A stretch of 64,000 nt of DNA from Mycolicibacterium brisbanense. Lineage in GTDB: Bacteria > Actinomycetota > Actinomycetes > Mycobacteriales > Mycobacteriaceae. Below are positions 32,825 through 42,463 of this stretch, in pieces. Positions within the stretch are counted from its first letter, which is position 1; every line of letters begins with the position of its first letter. The stretch covers positions 1-64,000 of the forward strand of contig NZ_BCSX01000050.1 in the NCBI RefSeq assembly GCF_001570425.1, read 5' to 3'. The notes under the pieces are model-generated. The model did no database searches. It saw only the letters and a program-made list of their open reading frames with translations, and had not been told where the DNA came from. Both the position numbers and the translations under genes were made by a program.

Positions 32825-33946
32825 CTAGCGGTCGGATTCCGGGTTGGCGGGTGCCGGCCCGGCCGATGTGGGGTCGGTGCACGCGGGCGGTGGCGCGTCG
32901 GCATCCGGATCGATGTCCTTCTCCGTGCGGAACATGAAGAAGAACACCACCCAGCCGATCGCGGAGATGAAGATCCAGCTCACCAACCGGTAGATCAGCA
33001 TCGCGGAGATCGCCGAGGCCAACGTCATCCCGCTGGAGACCAGGCCGGGCACCAGCACCGCCTCGACCACCAGCAGGCCGCCAGGCATCAGTGGGATCGA
33101 GCCGACGGCGCGAGCCGCCGCATAGGCCACCACCACACCCGCCAGGGAGGGGCGCCCACCGGCCGCGTAGCAGGCGAACGCCAGGCACGCCACGTCGGCG
33201 ATCCAGTTGAACAGCGACCAACTGAACGCGACGCTGAGGTCGCGTCGTCCCAGGCTGACCGATTCCAGCTGGCACAGGATCTCGCGCCATTTCCCGATCC
33301 CGGTGTCGGCCGGCTTGCCGCGCACCGAGTTGACCCAGGTGAGCACCCTGACGCCGATACCTTCGATCAGCTCGGGCCGAGTCGCCACAGCCTGGGCCAG
33401 CAGGATGATCGCAACGAAGCCCCCGAGCGAAAAGATAAGGGACAGTGGGTTTTTGCTCGCGCCGAGCATGAACGCGCCACCGAGGCCCAGCAGCGCCAGG
33501 CCCACCACCTGCAGCACACCCGACATCACCAGCTGCCAGGACGCGACCAGCGGCGAGGCGCCCCAGATGCGTTGCTGACGGTAGACGAAGGTGGCCGAGA
33601 GCACGGGCCCGCCCGGCATCGTGGTGGACAGCGCGTTACCTGCGTAGAACGCCGCCTCGGATCGCCACTGCTGCACCGGCACCCCGGCCGAACGCAGCAG
33701 CGTGCGCTGAATCTGGGCGAAGCTGTGCATCGACGCCATCGCGGCCACCACAGCGGCCAACACCCACCACGCGTTCGCCGTCAGGATGCTTTTCCACGCC
33801 TTGGCGAGCTGATCCCACACGAACGTCAATTCCACGGCCAACACGGTGACCGCGACGGCGAGAACCAGCCATCGCAGCCACCAGTACTTGCCGCGTGTGG
33901 ATCGCGCCCGGCCGCGGGCAGTGAGCGCCGGCGCGTCGTGTGACAC
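32825..33946 (-). CDS. Lysylphosphatidylglycerol synthase TM-region/UPF0104 membrane protein
   Basis: This 373-residue integral membrane protein has about eight helices. Family motifs include NALSTTMPGGPVLSATFVYRQQ and the pair RAVGSIPLMPGGLLVVEAVLVPGL, typical of the LPG-synthase membrane domain and related putative lipid flippases. The N-terminus is basic and the C-terminus is a Pro/Asp-rich cytosolic tail. It is probably the equivalent of Rv0204c. The next gene follows after 8 bp and codes for the M23 lipoprotein, suggesting an envelope function. The substrate is unknown. Confidence 0.85.
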   Translation of the reverse strand: MSHDAPALTARGRARSTRGKYWWLRWLVLAVAVTVLAVELTFVWDQLAKAWKSILTANAWWVLAAVVAAMASMHSFAQIQRTLLRSAGVPVQQWRSEAAFYAGNALSTTMPGGPVLSATFVYRQQRIWGASPLVASWQLVMSGVLQVVGLALLGLGGAFMLGASKNPLSLIFSLGGFVAIILLAQAVATRPELIEGIGVRVLTWVNSVRGKPADTGIGKWREILCQLESVSLGRRDLSVAFSWSLFNWIADVACLAFACYAAGGRPSLAGVVVAYAAARAVGSIPLMPGGLLVVEAVLVPGLVSSGMTLASAISAMLIYRLVSWIFISAIGWVVFFFMFRTEKDIDPDADAPPPACTDPTSAGPAPANPESDR

Positions 33947-34018
33947 GCCCTAAGGGTAACCGCGCAGGTCGCGCCGTCATGACCACTGGTACGGGCGTGG
34001 CGCAGCTACGCTACGGGC

Positions 34019-35179
34019 ATGCCATCGGATTCGGTTGCTGACGATGCCGTGACACCCCTTGTCCGCAAGGCCGCCGCCTGGTGCTGGCGGTTGCTGGTCA
34101 TCCTCGCCGCCATCATCGCGGTGCTGTGGCTGATCAAACGACTCGAGGTGCTCGTGGTGCCGGTGGCGTTGGCCGCCATGGTGACCGCGTTGCTGCTGCC
34201 CGCCGTCGACTTCATGGACACCCGTGGCGTGCCCCGCGGTATCGCGGTGGCACTGGTGTTGCTGACCGGTATCGCCGTGGTCGGCGGCATCCTCACCTTC
34301 GTCGTCAGCCAGTTCGTCGAGGGCGCCCCCGCGCTGGTCGAGCAGATGACCCGCAGCATCGACGGTCTGCGGCACTGGCTGATCAACGGGCCGCCGCATC
34401 TGAGCAAGGAGCAGATCGACCAGGCGGGCAACACCGCGATCAACGCGCTGCGCAACAACCAGGAGAAGCTCACCACCGGCGCGTTGTCGACCGCCGGGAC
34501 GCTGACCGAACTGCTCACCGGCGCCCTGCTGGCACTGTTCACGCTGATTTTCCTGCTGCAGGGCGGACGCAATATCTTCGGATTCGTCACCAAGGTGTTC
34601 CCCGTCAACGTGCGTGAGCGTGTCCGCGACGCCGGGCGGGCGGGCTTTCACTCACTGGTCGGCTACGTGCGCGCCACGTTCCTGGTGGCCCTGGTCGATG
34701 CCGTCGGTATCGGCACGGGCCTGGCGATCATGGGCATCCCGCTGGCCCTGCCGCTCGCGTCCCTGGTGTTCATGGGCGCGTTCATCCCGCTGGTCGGCGC
34801 GGTGATCGCCGGGTTCCTGGCCGTCGTGGTGGCGCTGTTGGCCAAGGGCTTCATCTACGCGTTGATCACGCTGGGCCTCATCATCGCGGTGCAGCAGCTG
34901 GAGGGCCATGTGCTGCAGCCGCTGGTGATGGGCCGGGCGGTGTCCATCCATCCCCTGGCCGTGGTGCTCGCCATCGCGGGCGGTGGCGTGCTGGCCGGGA
35001 TCGTGGGCGCGCTGCTCGCGGTGCCCGCCGTCGCCGTGCTCAACAGCGCGATCCGGGTGCTGATCTCCCCGGACCCGGCCGCCGAGGAAGCCCGCCAGGA
35101 GGCCGAAGGGGAGGGCGTGATGATCGAAGCCACGCCCGACACCCCGCAACGCCGGCTGGCGCCGTCCGACAAGGACTAG
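34019..35179 (+). CDS. AI-2E family transporter (Rv0205-like)
   Basis: This 386-residue membrane protein of the AI-2E/PerM superfamily has paired N-terminal helices (LLVILAAIIAVLWLI, VVPVALAAMVTALLLPAVDF), a cytosolic or amphipathic middle, and the hallmark C-terminal region LPLASLVFMGAFIPLVGAVIAGFLAVVVALL with LEGHVLQPLVMGRAVSIHPLAVVLAIAGGG. Members move small molecules or Na+/H+; the substrate here is unknown. The 3' end overlaps mmpL3 by 4 bp tail to tail. Confidence 0.9.
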   Translation: MPSDSVADDAVTPLVRKAAAWCWRLLVILAAIIAVLWLIKRLEVLVVPVALAAMVTALLLPAVDFMDTRGVPRGIAVALVLLTGIAVVGGILTFVVSQFVEGAPALVEQMTRSIDGLRHWLINGPPHLSKEQIDQAGNTAINALRNNQEKLTTGALSTAGTLTELLTGALLALFTLIFLLQGGRNIFGFVTKVFPVNVRERVRDAGRAGFHSLVGYVRATFLVALVDAVGIGTGLAIMGIPLALPLASLVFMGAFIPLVGAVIAGFLAVVVALLAKGFIYALITLGLIIAVQQLEGHVLQPLVMGRAVSIHPLAVVLAIAGGGVLAGIVGALLAVPAVAVLNSAIRVLISPDPAAEEARQEAEGEGVMIEATPDTPQRRLAPSDKD

Positions 35180-38175
35180 AGCCGGCCCTCGCGGCGCAGC
35201 AGATCCTGCGCGCTCATGCCGCCGCCGCGCCGCTTGGGCTCGTCCTCGCGGGTGTTGAGCTTCTCGGTGGCCGGTTCCTGATCACGCTGACGCAGCGACG
35301 GCATCGCCGTGGTGGCGTCCGAACCGCCGTTGTCGGCGGGCCGTTGCGCGCTGAACGCCGTCGTCGGTGCGGCGTCGTCGCCGCCTGACTGTGGCATCGC
35401 CCGGGTGGGGTCGGCAGACGGCCGCATCGGCGGCGGGGGAGTGGGCTGAGCCGACGGCCCGCCACGCAGCGCACCGAGCCAGGACTCGATCTCCCGTTCC
35501 TCCCGCTGGGCCGGGGCAGGGGGCTTCGCAGAGCCCTCCACCGGCTGCTGAGGCAGCTGGGTGCGTTCCGTCGGGGCGTTGCCGTGACCCGTCGCCGTGT
35601 TGACCGCATTGGTCACCGCGTTGCGCACCGCATTGCGGGCCATCGCCAGTCGCGTCGTGGCAGGCTCGTCGGCTTGCGGCCGGGGCGGCTGCGGTGGCTG
35701 CGGCGGCTGCGGTGGCGGAGGCATCCGTGTCGTGCCCGCCGCCGACGGGGCGTTGGTGCGGGCCGGCGGCAGCTGCCGCGGATCGGCTGCGGGATGAGTG
35801 GGATCGTGCGGACGGGGCCGCGCCGGTGGCGGCGGGGCCCCGGCGCCGACCAGCGCACGTTCGTCGTCCGCGGGCTCGCGGACGGCCGGACGCTTACGTT
35901 CGTCGGGCAGCTCGGTCTCGCCGAGACCGATGCGCTGCTGGAGCCGCTTCATCCACAGCGGCGCCCACCAGCAATCGTCGCCGAGCAGCTTCATGATGGC
36001 CGGCACCAGGAACATCCGGATCACGGTGGCGTCCAACAGCAGCGCGATCAGCAGACCGAACGCCAGGTACTTCATCATCACCAGGTCGGAGAAGGCGAAC
36101 GCGCCTGCCACGACGGCGAGGACCAGGGCCGCGCCGGTGATCAGGCGGCCCGTCGTCGCGGTACCGATCCGGATGGCCTCGGCGGTCGACATGCCGCGTT
36201 CGCGGGCCTCCACCATGCGGGACACCAGGAACACTTCGTAGTCGGTCGACAAGCCCCAGATCACCGCGATGATCAAGCCGATCATCGGCGCCATCAGCGG
36301 CTGTGGTGTGTAGTTCAGCAGACCCGACCCGTGCCCTTCGATGAACATCCAGGTCAAGATGCCCATGGTCGAACCGAGGGTCAGCGCGCTCATCAACGCG
36401 GCCTTGATCGGCAGCACCACCGATCCGAAGGCCAGGAACATCAGCACGGTCGTGGTGCTCACCAGGATGACCACCATCAGTGGCAGCCTGGAGAACAAGC
36501 TGTGGATCGAATCCTGCTCGAGGGCCGGCGTGCCACCCACGTACACCGTGATGCCGCGCGGCGGCTGCAGGGCTCGCAGATCACCGACCTTGGTGGCCGC
36601 ATCGCCCCGATTCACCAGACCGTTCTGGATCACGCGGACCGACGGATCCTTGGACCCGCTGTCGTTGGCCGGGCGCTCCTTCCACATCGCATCCGGGTTG
36701 TTGTCCGGATCGGTGAAGCCGGAGACGGTCAGCGCTTTGGCGCGCATGTCGGCGATCTGGTTGTCGGTGATCGGCTGGCCGTCGTCGCGCTTCATCACGA
36801 TGGTGAGCGGCTCGGTGCGGAAACCGGGGAAGAGCTTGTCGAACTCTTCCTGTGACTGGCGCACCGGGTTGTCCGGCGGCAGGTACTTCTCGCTGATACC
36901 GGCGAGTGCCAGGTGCCCGATGGGCAGGACCAGCAGCGTCATCAGGATCAGGATGGGTGCGGCGAACGCGATCGGCCGCTTCATCACCACGTTGACCAGC
37001 CGGCCCCAGAAGCCCCGTTCGACTTCTTCGCGGGTCTTGGTCTTCTGGGTCTTCTCGGCGAACCAGTCGATGATCCGGCGGGAGAACGGCCAGTTGGCCA
37101 GGAACGGCACGCGCAGCAGTGTGCGGACGCCGAGCGCGTCGACGTTGGCCCCGAGGATGCCCAGCGTCGCGGGCAGCACCGTGATCGAGAGGAACGCCGC
37201 GAGCATGACCGAGGCGATGATCGCGTAGGTGATCGACTTGAGGAAGCCGAGCGGGATCAGCAGCAGGGGCAGCGACGAAGCCACGATGATGACCGCGGAG
37301 AAGGCCACCGTGCGGCCCGAGGTCATCACCGATCTTCGTACCGCGGCTTCGGTGTCGTAGCCCTCGGCGAGTTCTTCTCGGAACCGGCTCACGATGAACA
37401 GGCCGTAGTCGATCGCGATACCGAAGCCCATCATCGTCACGACCGGCTGCGCGAAGAAGTGGACCGGGCCGAACTCTGCGGTGAACCGCAGGATGCCCAG
37501 CGCACCGCCGATGGTCAGACCGCCGATGATCGCGGGCAGGGCCGCCGCGACGGCGCCGCCGAACACGAAGAACAGCACCACGGCCACGAGCGGGACGATG
37601 GCCAGCTCGGCGCGCTTCTGGTCGGTGCCGATGGTTCCCGTCAGCTCGCTGGCCAGCGGGTTGAGCCCGGCCAGTTTGATGTCGCCGCCGTTGACCTTCT
37701 GCAGGTCGGGTGCGACGGCCTGGTAGTTCTTGAGGATCGCGTCGTCGTTGTCGCCCTTGAGCGGGACGCTGATGAAGGTGTGGCGCAGGTCCTGCGTCTT
37801 CATCTGGCTGACCGTCGGATCGGTCGTGTCGGGCGCCTTGAGCCAGCCCACCCAGCCGACGATCTGGTCCGGGTGGTCCTTGGTCACCTTGTCGAGCTCC
37901 CCGATGACCTTCTTCTGCCAGTCCTTGTCGGTGACCTTCTTGTCACCCGGCGGAGTCAGGATCGCCACGACGTGGCTGGTCCGGTCGCGGCCGTACACCT
38001 CGTCGCCCAGCAGCGACGCCGCCACGGACTGGCTGCCCTCGTCGTAGAAGCCGCTTTGCGTGACGTGCTTTCCCAGGTCGGCCCCGTAGATGCCGCCACC
38101 GAGGCAAAGCGCCACCATGACACCGATGACGATGTACCTGAACCGGTACACCGTTCGACCCCACCAGGCGAACAC
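35176..38175 (-). CDS. mmpL3: Trehalose monomycolate flippase MmpL3
   Basis: This 999-residue essential RND transporter flips trehalose monomycolate across the inner membrane for mycomembrane synthesis and is the target of SQ109-type inhibitors. The start MFAWWGRTVYRFRYIVIG and the twelve-helix layout are clear. The proton-relay pairs are Asp256-Tyr257 (GIAIDYGLF) and the second Asp-Tyr in GLSTDYEVF. The last about 230 residues form a disordered Pro/Arg/Glu-rich cytosolic tail with a PPQPPQPP run. It is flanked by the NYN and trmB genes as in M. tuberculosis (Rv0206c-Rv0208c). Confidence 0.98.
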   Translation of the reverse strand: MFAWWGRTVYRFRYIVIGVMVALCLGGGIYGADLGKHVTQSGFYDEGSQSVAASLLGDEVYGRDRTSHVVAILTPPGDKKVTDKDWQKKVIGELDKVTKDHPDQIVGWVGWLKAPDTTDPTVSQMKTQDLRHTFISVPLKGDNDDAILKNYQAVAPDLQKVNGGDIKLAGLNPLASELTGTIGTDQKRAELAIVPLVAVVLFFVFGGAVAAALPAIIGGLTIGGALGILRFTAEFGPVHFFAQPVVTMMGFGIAIDYGLFIVSRFREELAEGYDTEAAVRRSVMTSGRTVAFSAVIIVASSLPLLLIPLGFLKSITYAIIASVMLAAFLSITVLPATLGILGANVDALGVRTLLRVPFLANWPFSRRIIDWFAEKTQKTKTREEVERGFWGRLVNVVMKRPIAFAAPILILMTLLVLPIGHLALAGISEKYLPPDNPVRQSQEEFDKLFPGFRTEPLTIVMKRDDGQPITDNQIADMRAKALTVSGFTDPDNNPDAMWKERPANDSGSKDPSVRVIQNGLVNRGDAATKVGDLRALQPPRGITVYVGGTPALEQDSIHSLFSRLPLMVVILVSTTTVLMFLAFGSVVLPIKAALMSALTLGSTMGILTWMFIEGHGSGLLNYTPQPLMAPMIGLIIAVIWGLSTDYEVFLVSRMVEARERGMSTAEAIRIGTATTGRLITGAALVLAVVAGAFAFSDLVMMKYLAFGLLIALLLDATVIRMFLVPAIMKLLGDDCWWAPLWMKRLQQRIGLGETELPDERKRPAVREPADDERALVGAGAPPPPARPRPHDPTHPAADPRQLPPARTNAPSAAGTTRMPPPPQPPQPPQPPRPQADEPATTRLAMARNAVRNAVTNAVNTATGHGNAPTERTQLPQQPVEGSAKPPAPAQREEREIESWLGALRGGPSAQPTPPPPMRPSADPTRAMPQSGGDDAAPTTAFSAQRPADNGGSDATTAMPSLRQRDQEPATEKLNTREDEPKRRGGGMSAQDLLRREGRL

Positions 38176-38251
38176 TTATGCTCCTAACTAGATCCGTGGA
38201 GACCCGCGCATCGAATTTCTCGGCGAAATTTCTTCAGGCCTTGTGCAGTTG

Positions 38252-38953
38252 TTACACGCGCGAGTTCAGCAGCGATGACAGCGGCCGGAACGGCTGCAGC
38301 CATGCCCCCTGCTCGGGCAGCGAGTCCAGGCCGATCCGTGGCAGCGGTTCCCGGAAAACACCAGGAATGTCCTCTAGATCGACAAACTCCAAGGTATCCG
38401 ACGCTAGCGCCCAGCTTGCATGTTCGCGAAATCCGAGCACCTGCACCGGGGTGCCTTCGCGAGCAATGTCTTCCAGCGGCTGCCGGAACGCCTGCCCGTC
38501 GGCGGACGCGACAAGCACCGCGGCCAGCCCCTCGCGGCGGCGCAGCGCGATGTGGTCGAGCATGTCGCTGTCGACGTCGCTGTCGTCGTCAATCTTCGGT
38601 TTTGCGAAGACGGCGAACCCCACGTTACGCAAAGCCTCCACCCATGGGCGAACGACATCGGCGCTACCTGGGGCGATGTTGGTGAAGACGGTTGCTTCGG
38701 GCTCCAGCGATATGCCGGGTTCGGCCGCGGAGAGCTCAGCGGTGTAGCCCAGCAGCCAGCGGCCCAGCGCGTCGAAGCGGGGCCGGTGCGCGGCGGTCGG
38801 CCGGCCGCCCAGGATGGAGCCGAGGCCCATGTCGAGATTGGGTGCGTCCCACACCAGCAAAACCCGCCGGGTGGTGATGGTGGCGTCGGACTGTGACGCG
38901 TCTTGCACACTGTGCTCTTGCACACCGTCGTCGAGCTCGGGGAACACACTCAT
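38252..38953 (-). CDS. NYN (PIN-like) domain protein, Rv0207c type
   Basis: This 233-residue protein has an NYN/LabA-like nuclease fold: VLLVWDAPNLDMGLGSIL with the first Asp, DDDSDVDSDMLDHIAL with the central acidic cluster, and AAVLVASADGQAFRQPLEDIA. Members are metal-dependent RNases or RNA-binding proteins. ATG 38953 overlaps the trmB stop by 4 bp. It lies between trmB and mmpL3, an order conserved in mycobacteria. The target RNA is unknown. Confidence 0.88.
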   Translation of the reverse strand: MSVFPELDDGVQEHSVQDASQSDATITTRRVLLVWDAPNLDMGLGSILGGRPTAAHRPRFDALGRWLLGYTAELSAAEPGISLEPEATVFTNIAPGSADVVRPWVEALRNVGFAVFAKPKIDDDSDVDSDMLDHIALRRREGLAAVLVASADGQAFRQPLEDIAREGTPVQVLGFREHASWALASDTLEFVDLEDIPGVFREPLPRIGLDSLPEQGAWLQPFRPLSSLLNSRV

Positions 38954-39753
38954 GGCCGCTTCTCCCAGATCAATTCGGTGATATCCGGACCGGCGAGGGC
39001 CTTTTGTTCGTATTTGGTGACGGGCCGCTGCACCGAGATGGGCAGCTCGTCGCTGTCGGAGACCCTGCGCAGCAGCGGCTCGGCGTCGCCGACCTCGGCC
39101 ATGAATTCGGCGTAGCCGGCATGGTCGGTGGCGGCGTGCAGCACCCCGCCGGGACGCAGCCGGTCGGCGATCAGGGCGACTGTCGCGGGCTGCAGCAGCC
39201 TGCGCTTGTGGTGCCGCGACTTGGGCCACGGGTCAGGGAAGAAAACCCGAACCCCGGTCAGCGATTCATGGCCGATCATGTGTTCGAGCACGTCGACACC
39301 GTCGCCGCGGATCAGGCGGATGTTGTCGATGCCTGCCCGGTCGATGCCGCTGAGCAGCTGGGCCAAGCCCTTGCGGTAGACCTCGACGGCGATCACGTCG
39401 ATATCGGGTTCGGCCTGTGCCATCGCCAGGGTCGAGGTTCCGGTGCCCGAGCCGATCTCCAGCACGAGCGGAGCGCTGCGGCCGAACCAGGCCGCGATGT
39501 CCAGGTCGACCACGGGTTGGCCGTCGTCGGTGCGGGCCTGCATGCCGAGGTCTGGCCAGCGGCGGTCCCAGGTGGCCTGTTGTCCGGTCGACAGCGTCGA
39601 ACGCCGGGTGCGGAAGCTGGTCACGCGGGGCAGGCGGTGCGGCTGGTCGGTGTCGTCCGGTTGCGGTGCCGGCCCGCCGGCATCATCCGGCCCCGGAGCC
39701 GGCCCGCCGGCGACATCCAGCCAGGGCACGTGCATTTGTCCATGGTGTCTCAT
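38950..39753 (-). CDS. trmB: tRNA (guanine-N7-)-methyltransferase
   Basis: TrmB methylates G46 in tRNA variable loops using SAM. The 267-residue protein shows the SAM-binding motif LVLEIGSGTGTSTLAMA (about 93-109), VIAVEVYRKGLAQLL, the diagnostic FFPDPWPKSRHHKRRL, and ATDHAGYAEFM. The start MRHHGQMHVPW (ATG 39753) resembles the Rv0208c N-terminus; ATG 39735 is possible. The N-terminal linker has an imperfect repeat of GGPAP-DDAGGPAP type. It is translationally coupled to the NYN gene. Confidence 0.94.
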   Translation of the reverse strand: MRHHGQMHVPWLDVAGGPAPGPDDAGGPAPQPDDTDQPHRLPRVTSFRTRRSTLSTGQQATWDRRWPDLGMQARTDDGQPVVDLDIAAWFGRSAPLVLEIGSGTGTSTLAMAQAEPDIDVIAVEVYRKGLAQLLSGIDRAGIDNIRLIRGDGVDVLEHMIGHESLTGVRVFFPDPWPKSRHHKRRLLQPATVALIADRLRPGGVLHAATDHAGYAEFMAEVGDAEPLLRRVSDSDELPISVQRPVTKYEQKALAGPDITELIWEKRP

Positions 39754-39885
39754 TGGCGCCGAAGTCCCCGCATCGTGGTAGAGATTGATACCCAACAGTT
39801 GCCTTGAACTGTCAGGGTCAAACGGCCGTTCGTGAGCCTGCCCGGGACATGCCACGATTTCCAGTGGGGACCGGATCGGGTCCGG

Positions 39886-40863
39886 ATGTCGCAGGAAGGC
39901 CGCCACATTTTCGCAGATGAACTCGCGTGTTTCGCTGACCGTGCTGGTGGTTCACGGTTGGCGCAGATAAGCGCGCGGGTATCGGCCCCGGTGCGTATTG
40001 CGGTGCGGGGCCGCCCCGGCGTCGGTGCCGCGACCGTCGCCGACGCATTGGCGGCCGCGGGTGTGGTGGTGTCCGACGCCGGCCAGGTCGTGGTCCTGGT
40101 GATCGCCGAGGTGTGCAAGCCCGAGGACCTGGCGGTGTTGGCGGAGCTGCGCCGAGCCGGGACCCCGGTGTTGATCGTGTTCAACAAGGCCGACCTGGCC
40201 GGTTCGGGTCCCGGCGGTCCGATGGCCACCGCGCAGCGCCGGACCGCCGAGCTGCGTGCCTTGACCGGGTTCCCCGTGGTGCCCATGGTGGCGTTGTTGG
40301 CGGCGGTGACCCTGCCCGCCGAGTTGGTCTCGGCGCTGCGGACGCTTGCGGCGCAACCGGCGGTTCTGACCTCGGCCGACGCGTTCGTTGCCGGCGCGCA
40401 CCCTGTGCCGCGCGCGGTGCGGGCCCAGCTGCTGGCCGCCCTCGACCGCTTCGGTGTCGCGCACGCCAGCCTGGCGCTGAGCCGCGGCGCCGACGCGGAC
40501 GAGTTGCCCGGTCTGCTGCGCCGGCGCAGCGGCGTCGAGGACGTCCTCGCCGCGTTGCACGAGGTGTCCGCGCCGGTGCGTTATCAGCGGGTGCGCGGTG
40601 CACTGGCCGAGTTGCGGGCGCTGGGCGGTGACGAGGTCGGTCGTTTTTTGGCGGCCGACGACACCGTGGTCGCGGTGATGGCCGCGGCCGTCGATGTCGT
40701 GCAGGCGCATGGTCTGGTGGTCGATCCCGGTACGCATCCCGATGCGCATGTGCGGCGGGCCAGGCATTGGCGCAATTACGGTCGGGGACCTGTGGACGCG
40801 CTGCACCGCAGCTGCAGCGCGGACATCGTCCGCGGCTCGCTGCGGCTGTTGGGCGCCCGATGA
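39886..40863 (+). CDS. Dynamin-like GTPase-related protein with degenerate P-loop (Rv0209-like)
   Basis: This protein of about 325 residues has a P-loop-type strand-loop VRIAVRGRPGVGAATVADAL (about 36-55), where the usual GKS/T lysine is replaced (G-A-A-T). The G4-type motif VFNKADL (about 99) is retained. The second half is alpha-helical. It lies upstream of a related larger gene with an ATGA overlap, matching Rv0209-Rv0210. The pair resembles bacterial dynamin-like partners, but loss of the P-loop lysine suggests weak or no nucleotide hydrolysis. ATG 39886 was chosen; GTG 39832 would add 18 residues. Confidence 0.7.
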   Translation: MSQEGRHIFADELACFADRAGGSRLAQISARVSAPVRIAVRGRPGVGAATVADALAAAGVVVSDAGQVVVLVIAEVCKPEDLAVLAELRRAGTPVLIVFNKADLAGSGPGGPMATAQRRTAELRALTGFPVVPMVALLAAVTLPAELVSALRTLAAQPAVLTSADAFVAGAHPVPRAVRAQLLAALDRFGVAHASLALSRGADADELPGLLRRRSGVEDVLAALHEVSAPVRYQRVRGALAELRALGGDEVGRFLAADDTVVAVMAAAVDVVQAHGLVVDPGTHPDAHVRRARHWRNYGRGPVDALHRSCSADIVRGSLRLLGAR

Positions 40864-42314
40864 CCGATCCCGATCAGGATCCGGTCGCTGCGGCCGATGC
40901 CGTCGTCGCAGCGATCGATCCGGGACTGAACTCACCCGGCGTCGAACCCCGTGACGTCGTCCTGGTCACCGGGCCGTGGCTGGCCGGCGCCACCAGTGTG
41001 TTGGCGGCGCTGCGGGACCGCATGCCGCAGCAGCCGTTCGTCGAATCGACCGAGCTGGTGGCCGGTGAGGCGCCGGCGGCCGTCGTGTTCGTCGTTTCGG
41101 CAGCCGCACCGCTGACCGAATCCGATTGTGCCCTGGTCGATTTGGCGTCCACCTACACCGATCTGGTGATCGGCGTGGTGTCGAAGATCGACGCTCACCG
41201 CGGTTGGCGGGAGATCCGGGATGCCGACGCCGCGATCCTCTCGCAGCGATCCGCCCGGTATGCCCACATGCCGTGGGTTGGGGTGGCGGCGGCGCCGGAC
41301 CTGGGCGAGCCGCAACTCGACGAGCTTGTCGAGCTGCTGACCGTTCGGCTGGCCGAACCCGAGGTGCGGCGGCGCAACCGGCTGCGGGCCTGGGAGGCCA
41401 GGCTGGATGCCGTGATCGGCAGATATGAGGCCGACGGCGCGGGAGCGGACCGCAAGGCCAGGGTGGAGGCGCTGCGCCAGCGTCGCGACGACATCGCGCG
41501 CAGTCGCAGGCTGGCCAGAACCGAACGCAGCATCGCGCTGCGCAGTCAGCTCCAGCAGGCCCGGGTGCAGCTGGGTTACTTCGCGCGCAATCGCTGCAAT
41601 TCGGTGCGCACCGAATTGCAGGAAGACATCGCCGGGCTGAGCCGGCGGCGGATGGACGCGTTCGAGCAGTACGTGCACCGCCGTGCCGACGATGTGGTCG
41701 GTGAGGTCGACGACGGTGTCACCCAACATCTCGGCGACGTGGCGGCGGAGTTCGGTCTGACGGCCCCGGCGTCGGCCGGGCAACCGCCGCAGCCGGTCAT
41801 CGAGTCGCCGTCGCTACGATCGCGCAGCACCGAGACCCGGCTGATGGCTGTGCTGGGTGTCGGCTTCGGTCTGGGTGTGGCGTTCGCGGTGAGCCGCATG
41901 CTGGTCGGGGCGGCGCCGCAGCTGGCCGTGGCCGGTCTGGTGGTCGGGGCCGTGGTGGGGCTGCTGTTGACCGTCTGGGTGGTCGGCGTCCGCGGGCTGC
42001 TGCGGGACCGTGCGGTGCTCGACCGCTGGGTCGCCGACACCACCGCATCGCTGCGGTCGACGCTCGAAGAATTCGTTGCCACCCGGGTGCTGGCCGCGGA
42101 GACGGCGTTGACCACCGAATCGGCCACGGTGGAGGAAACCGAAGCACAGACCACCGCCCGACAAATCGCCGAAATCGACGCCGAATTGCGCGAGCACGCC
42201 ATCGCGACGGCACGGGCGGCCGCTCAGCGGGATCGCCGGATACCTCCCTTACAGCGGGCGCTCGACGCCGTCCGGGCCGATCTTTATGGCAGCTCAGGGG
42301 CTACTGCGGAGTAA
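40860..42314 (+). CDS. Dynamin-like GTPase-related membrane protein (Rv0210-like)
   Basis: This 484-residue protein has the N-terminal GTPase-like domain VVLVTGPWLAGATSVLAAL, again with a P-loop without Lys, then VVFVVSAAAPLTESD and a VVSKIDAH G4-like motif. A long Arg/Gln-rich helical region follows, then two adjacent membrane helices (about 325-380), then a C-terminal coiled segment. This layout fits bacterial dynamin-like proteins that act on membranes. ATG 40860 overlaps the preceding stop. No function is established. Confidence 0.72.
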   Translation: MTDPDQDPVAAADAVVAAIDPGLNSPGVEPRDVVLVTGPWLAGATSVLAALRDRMPQQPFVESTELVAGEAPAAVVFVVSAAAPLTESDCALVDLASTYTDLVIGVVSKIDAHRGWREIRDADAAILSQRSARYAHMPWVGVAAAPDLGEPQLDELVELLTVRLAEPEVRRRNRLRAWEARLDAVIGRYEADGAGADRKARVEALRQRRDDIARSRRLARTERSIALRSQLQQARVQLGYFARNRCNSVRTELQEDIAGLSRRRMDAFEQYVHRRADDVVGEVDDGVTQHLGDVAAEFGLTAPASAGQPPQPVIESPSLRSRSTETRLMAVLGVGFGLGVAFAVSRMLVGAAPQLAVAGLVVGAVVGLLLTVWVVGVRGLLRDRAVLDRWVADTTASLRSTLEEFVATRVLAAETALTTESATVEETEAQTTARQIAEIDAELREHAIATARAAAQRDRRIPPLQRALDAVRADLYGSSGATAE

Positions 42315-42463
42315 CCCGTCAACTGAATCGTTCTTGTGAGTAATCGGACATTGCAGTCGTCCACAATGGGTATGTCACCCGCGTTAACCTCATAGCCAAA
42401 GGACCCCCCGACCGCGTTATTTACGTGGTACGCGCTCCGAACAAACTCACGCAGGAGACTTTG

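Noticed and set aside
33963..34018. Extended N-terminus for the AI-2E protein
   Set aside because: No in-frame start with a ribosome-binding site; ATG 34019 fits the family.
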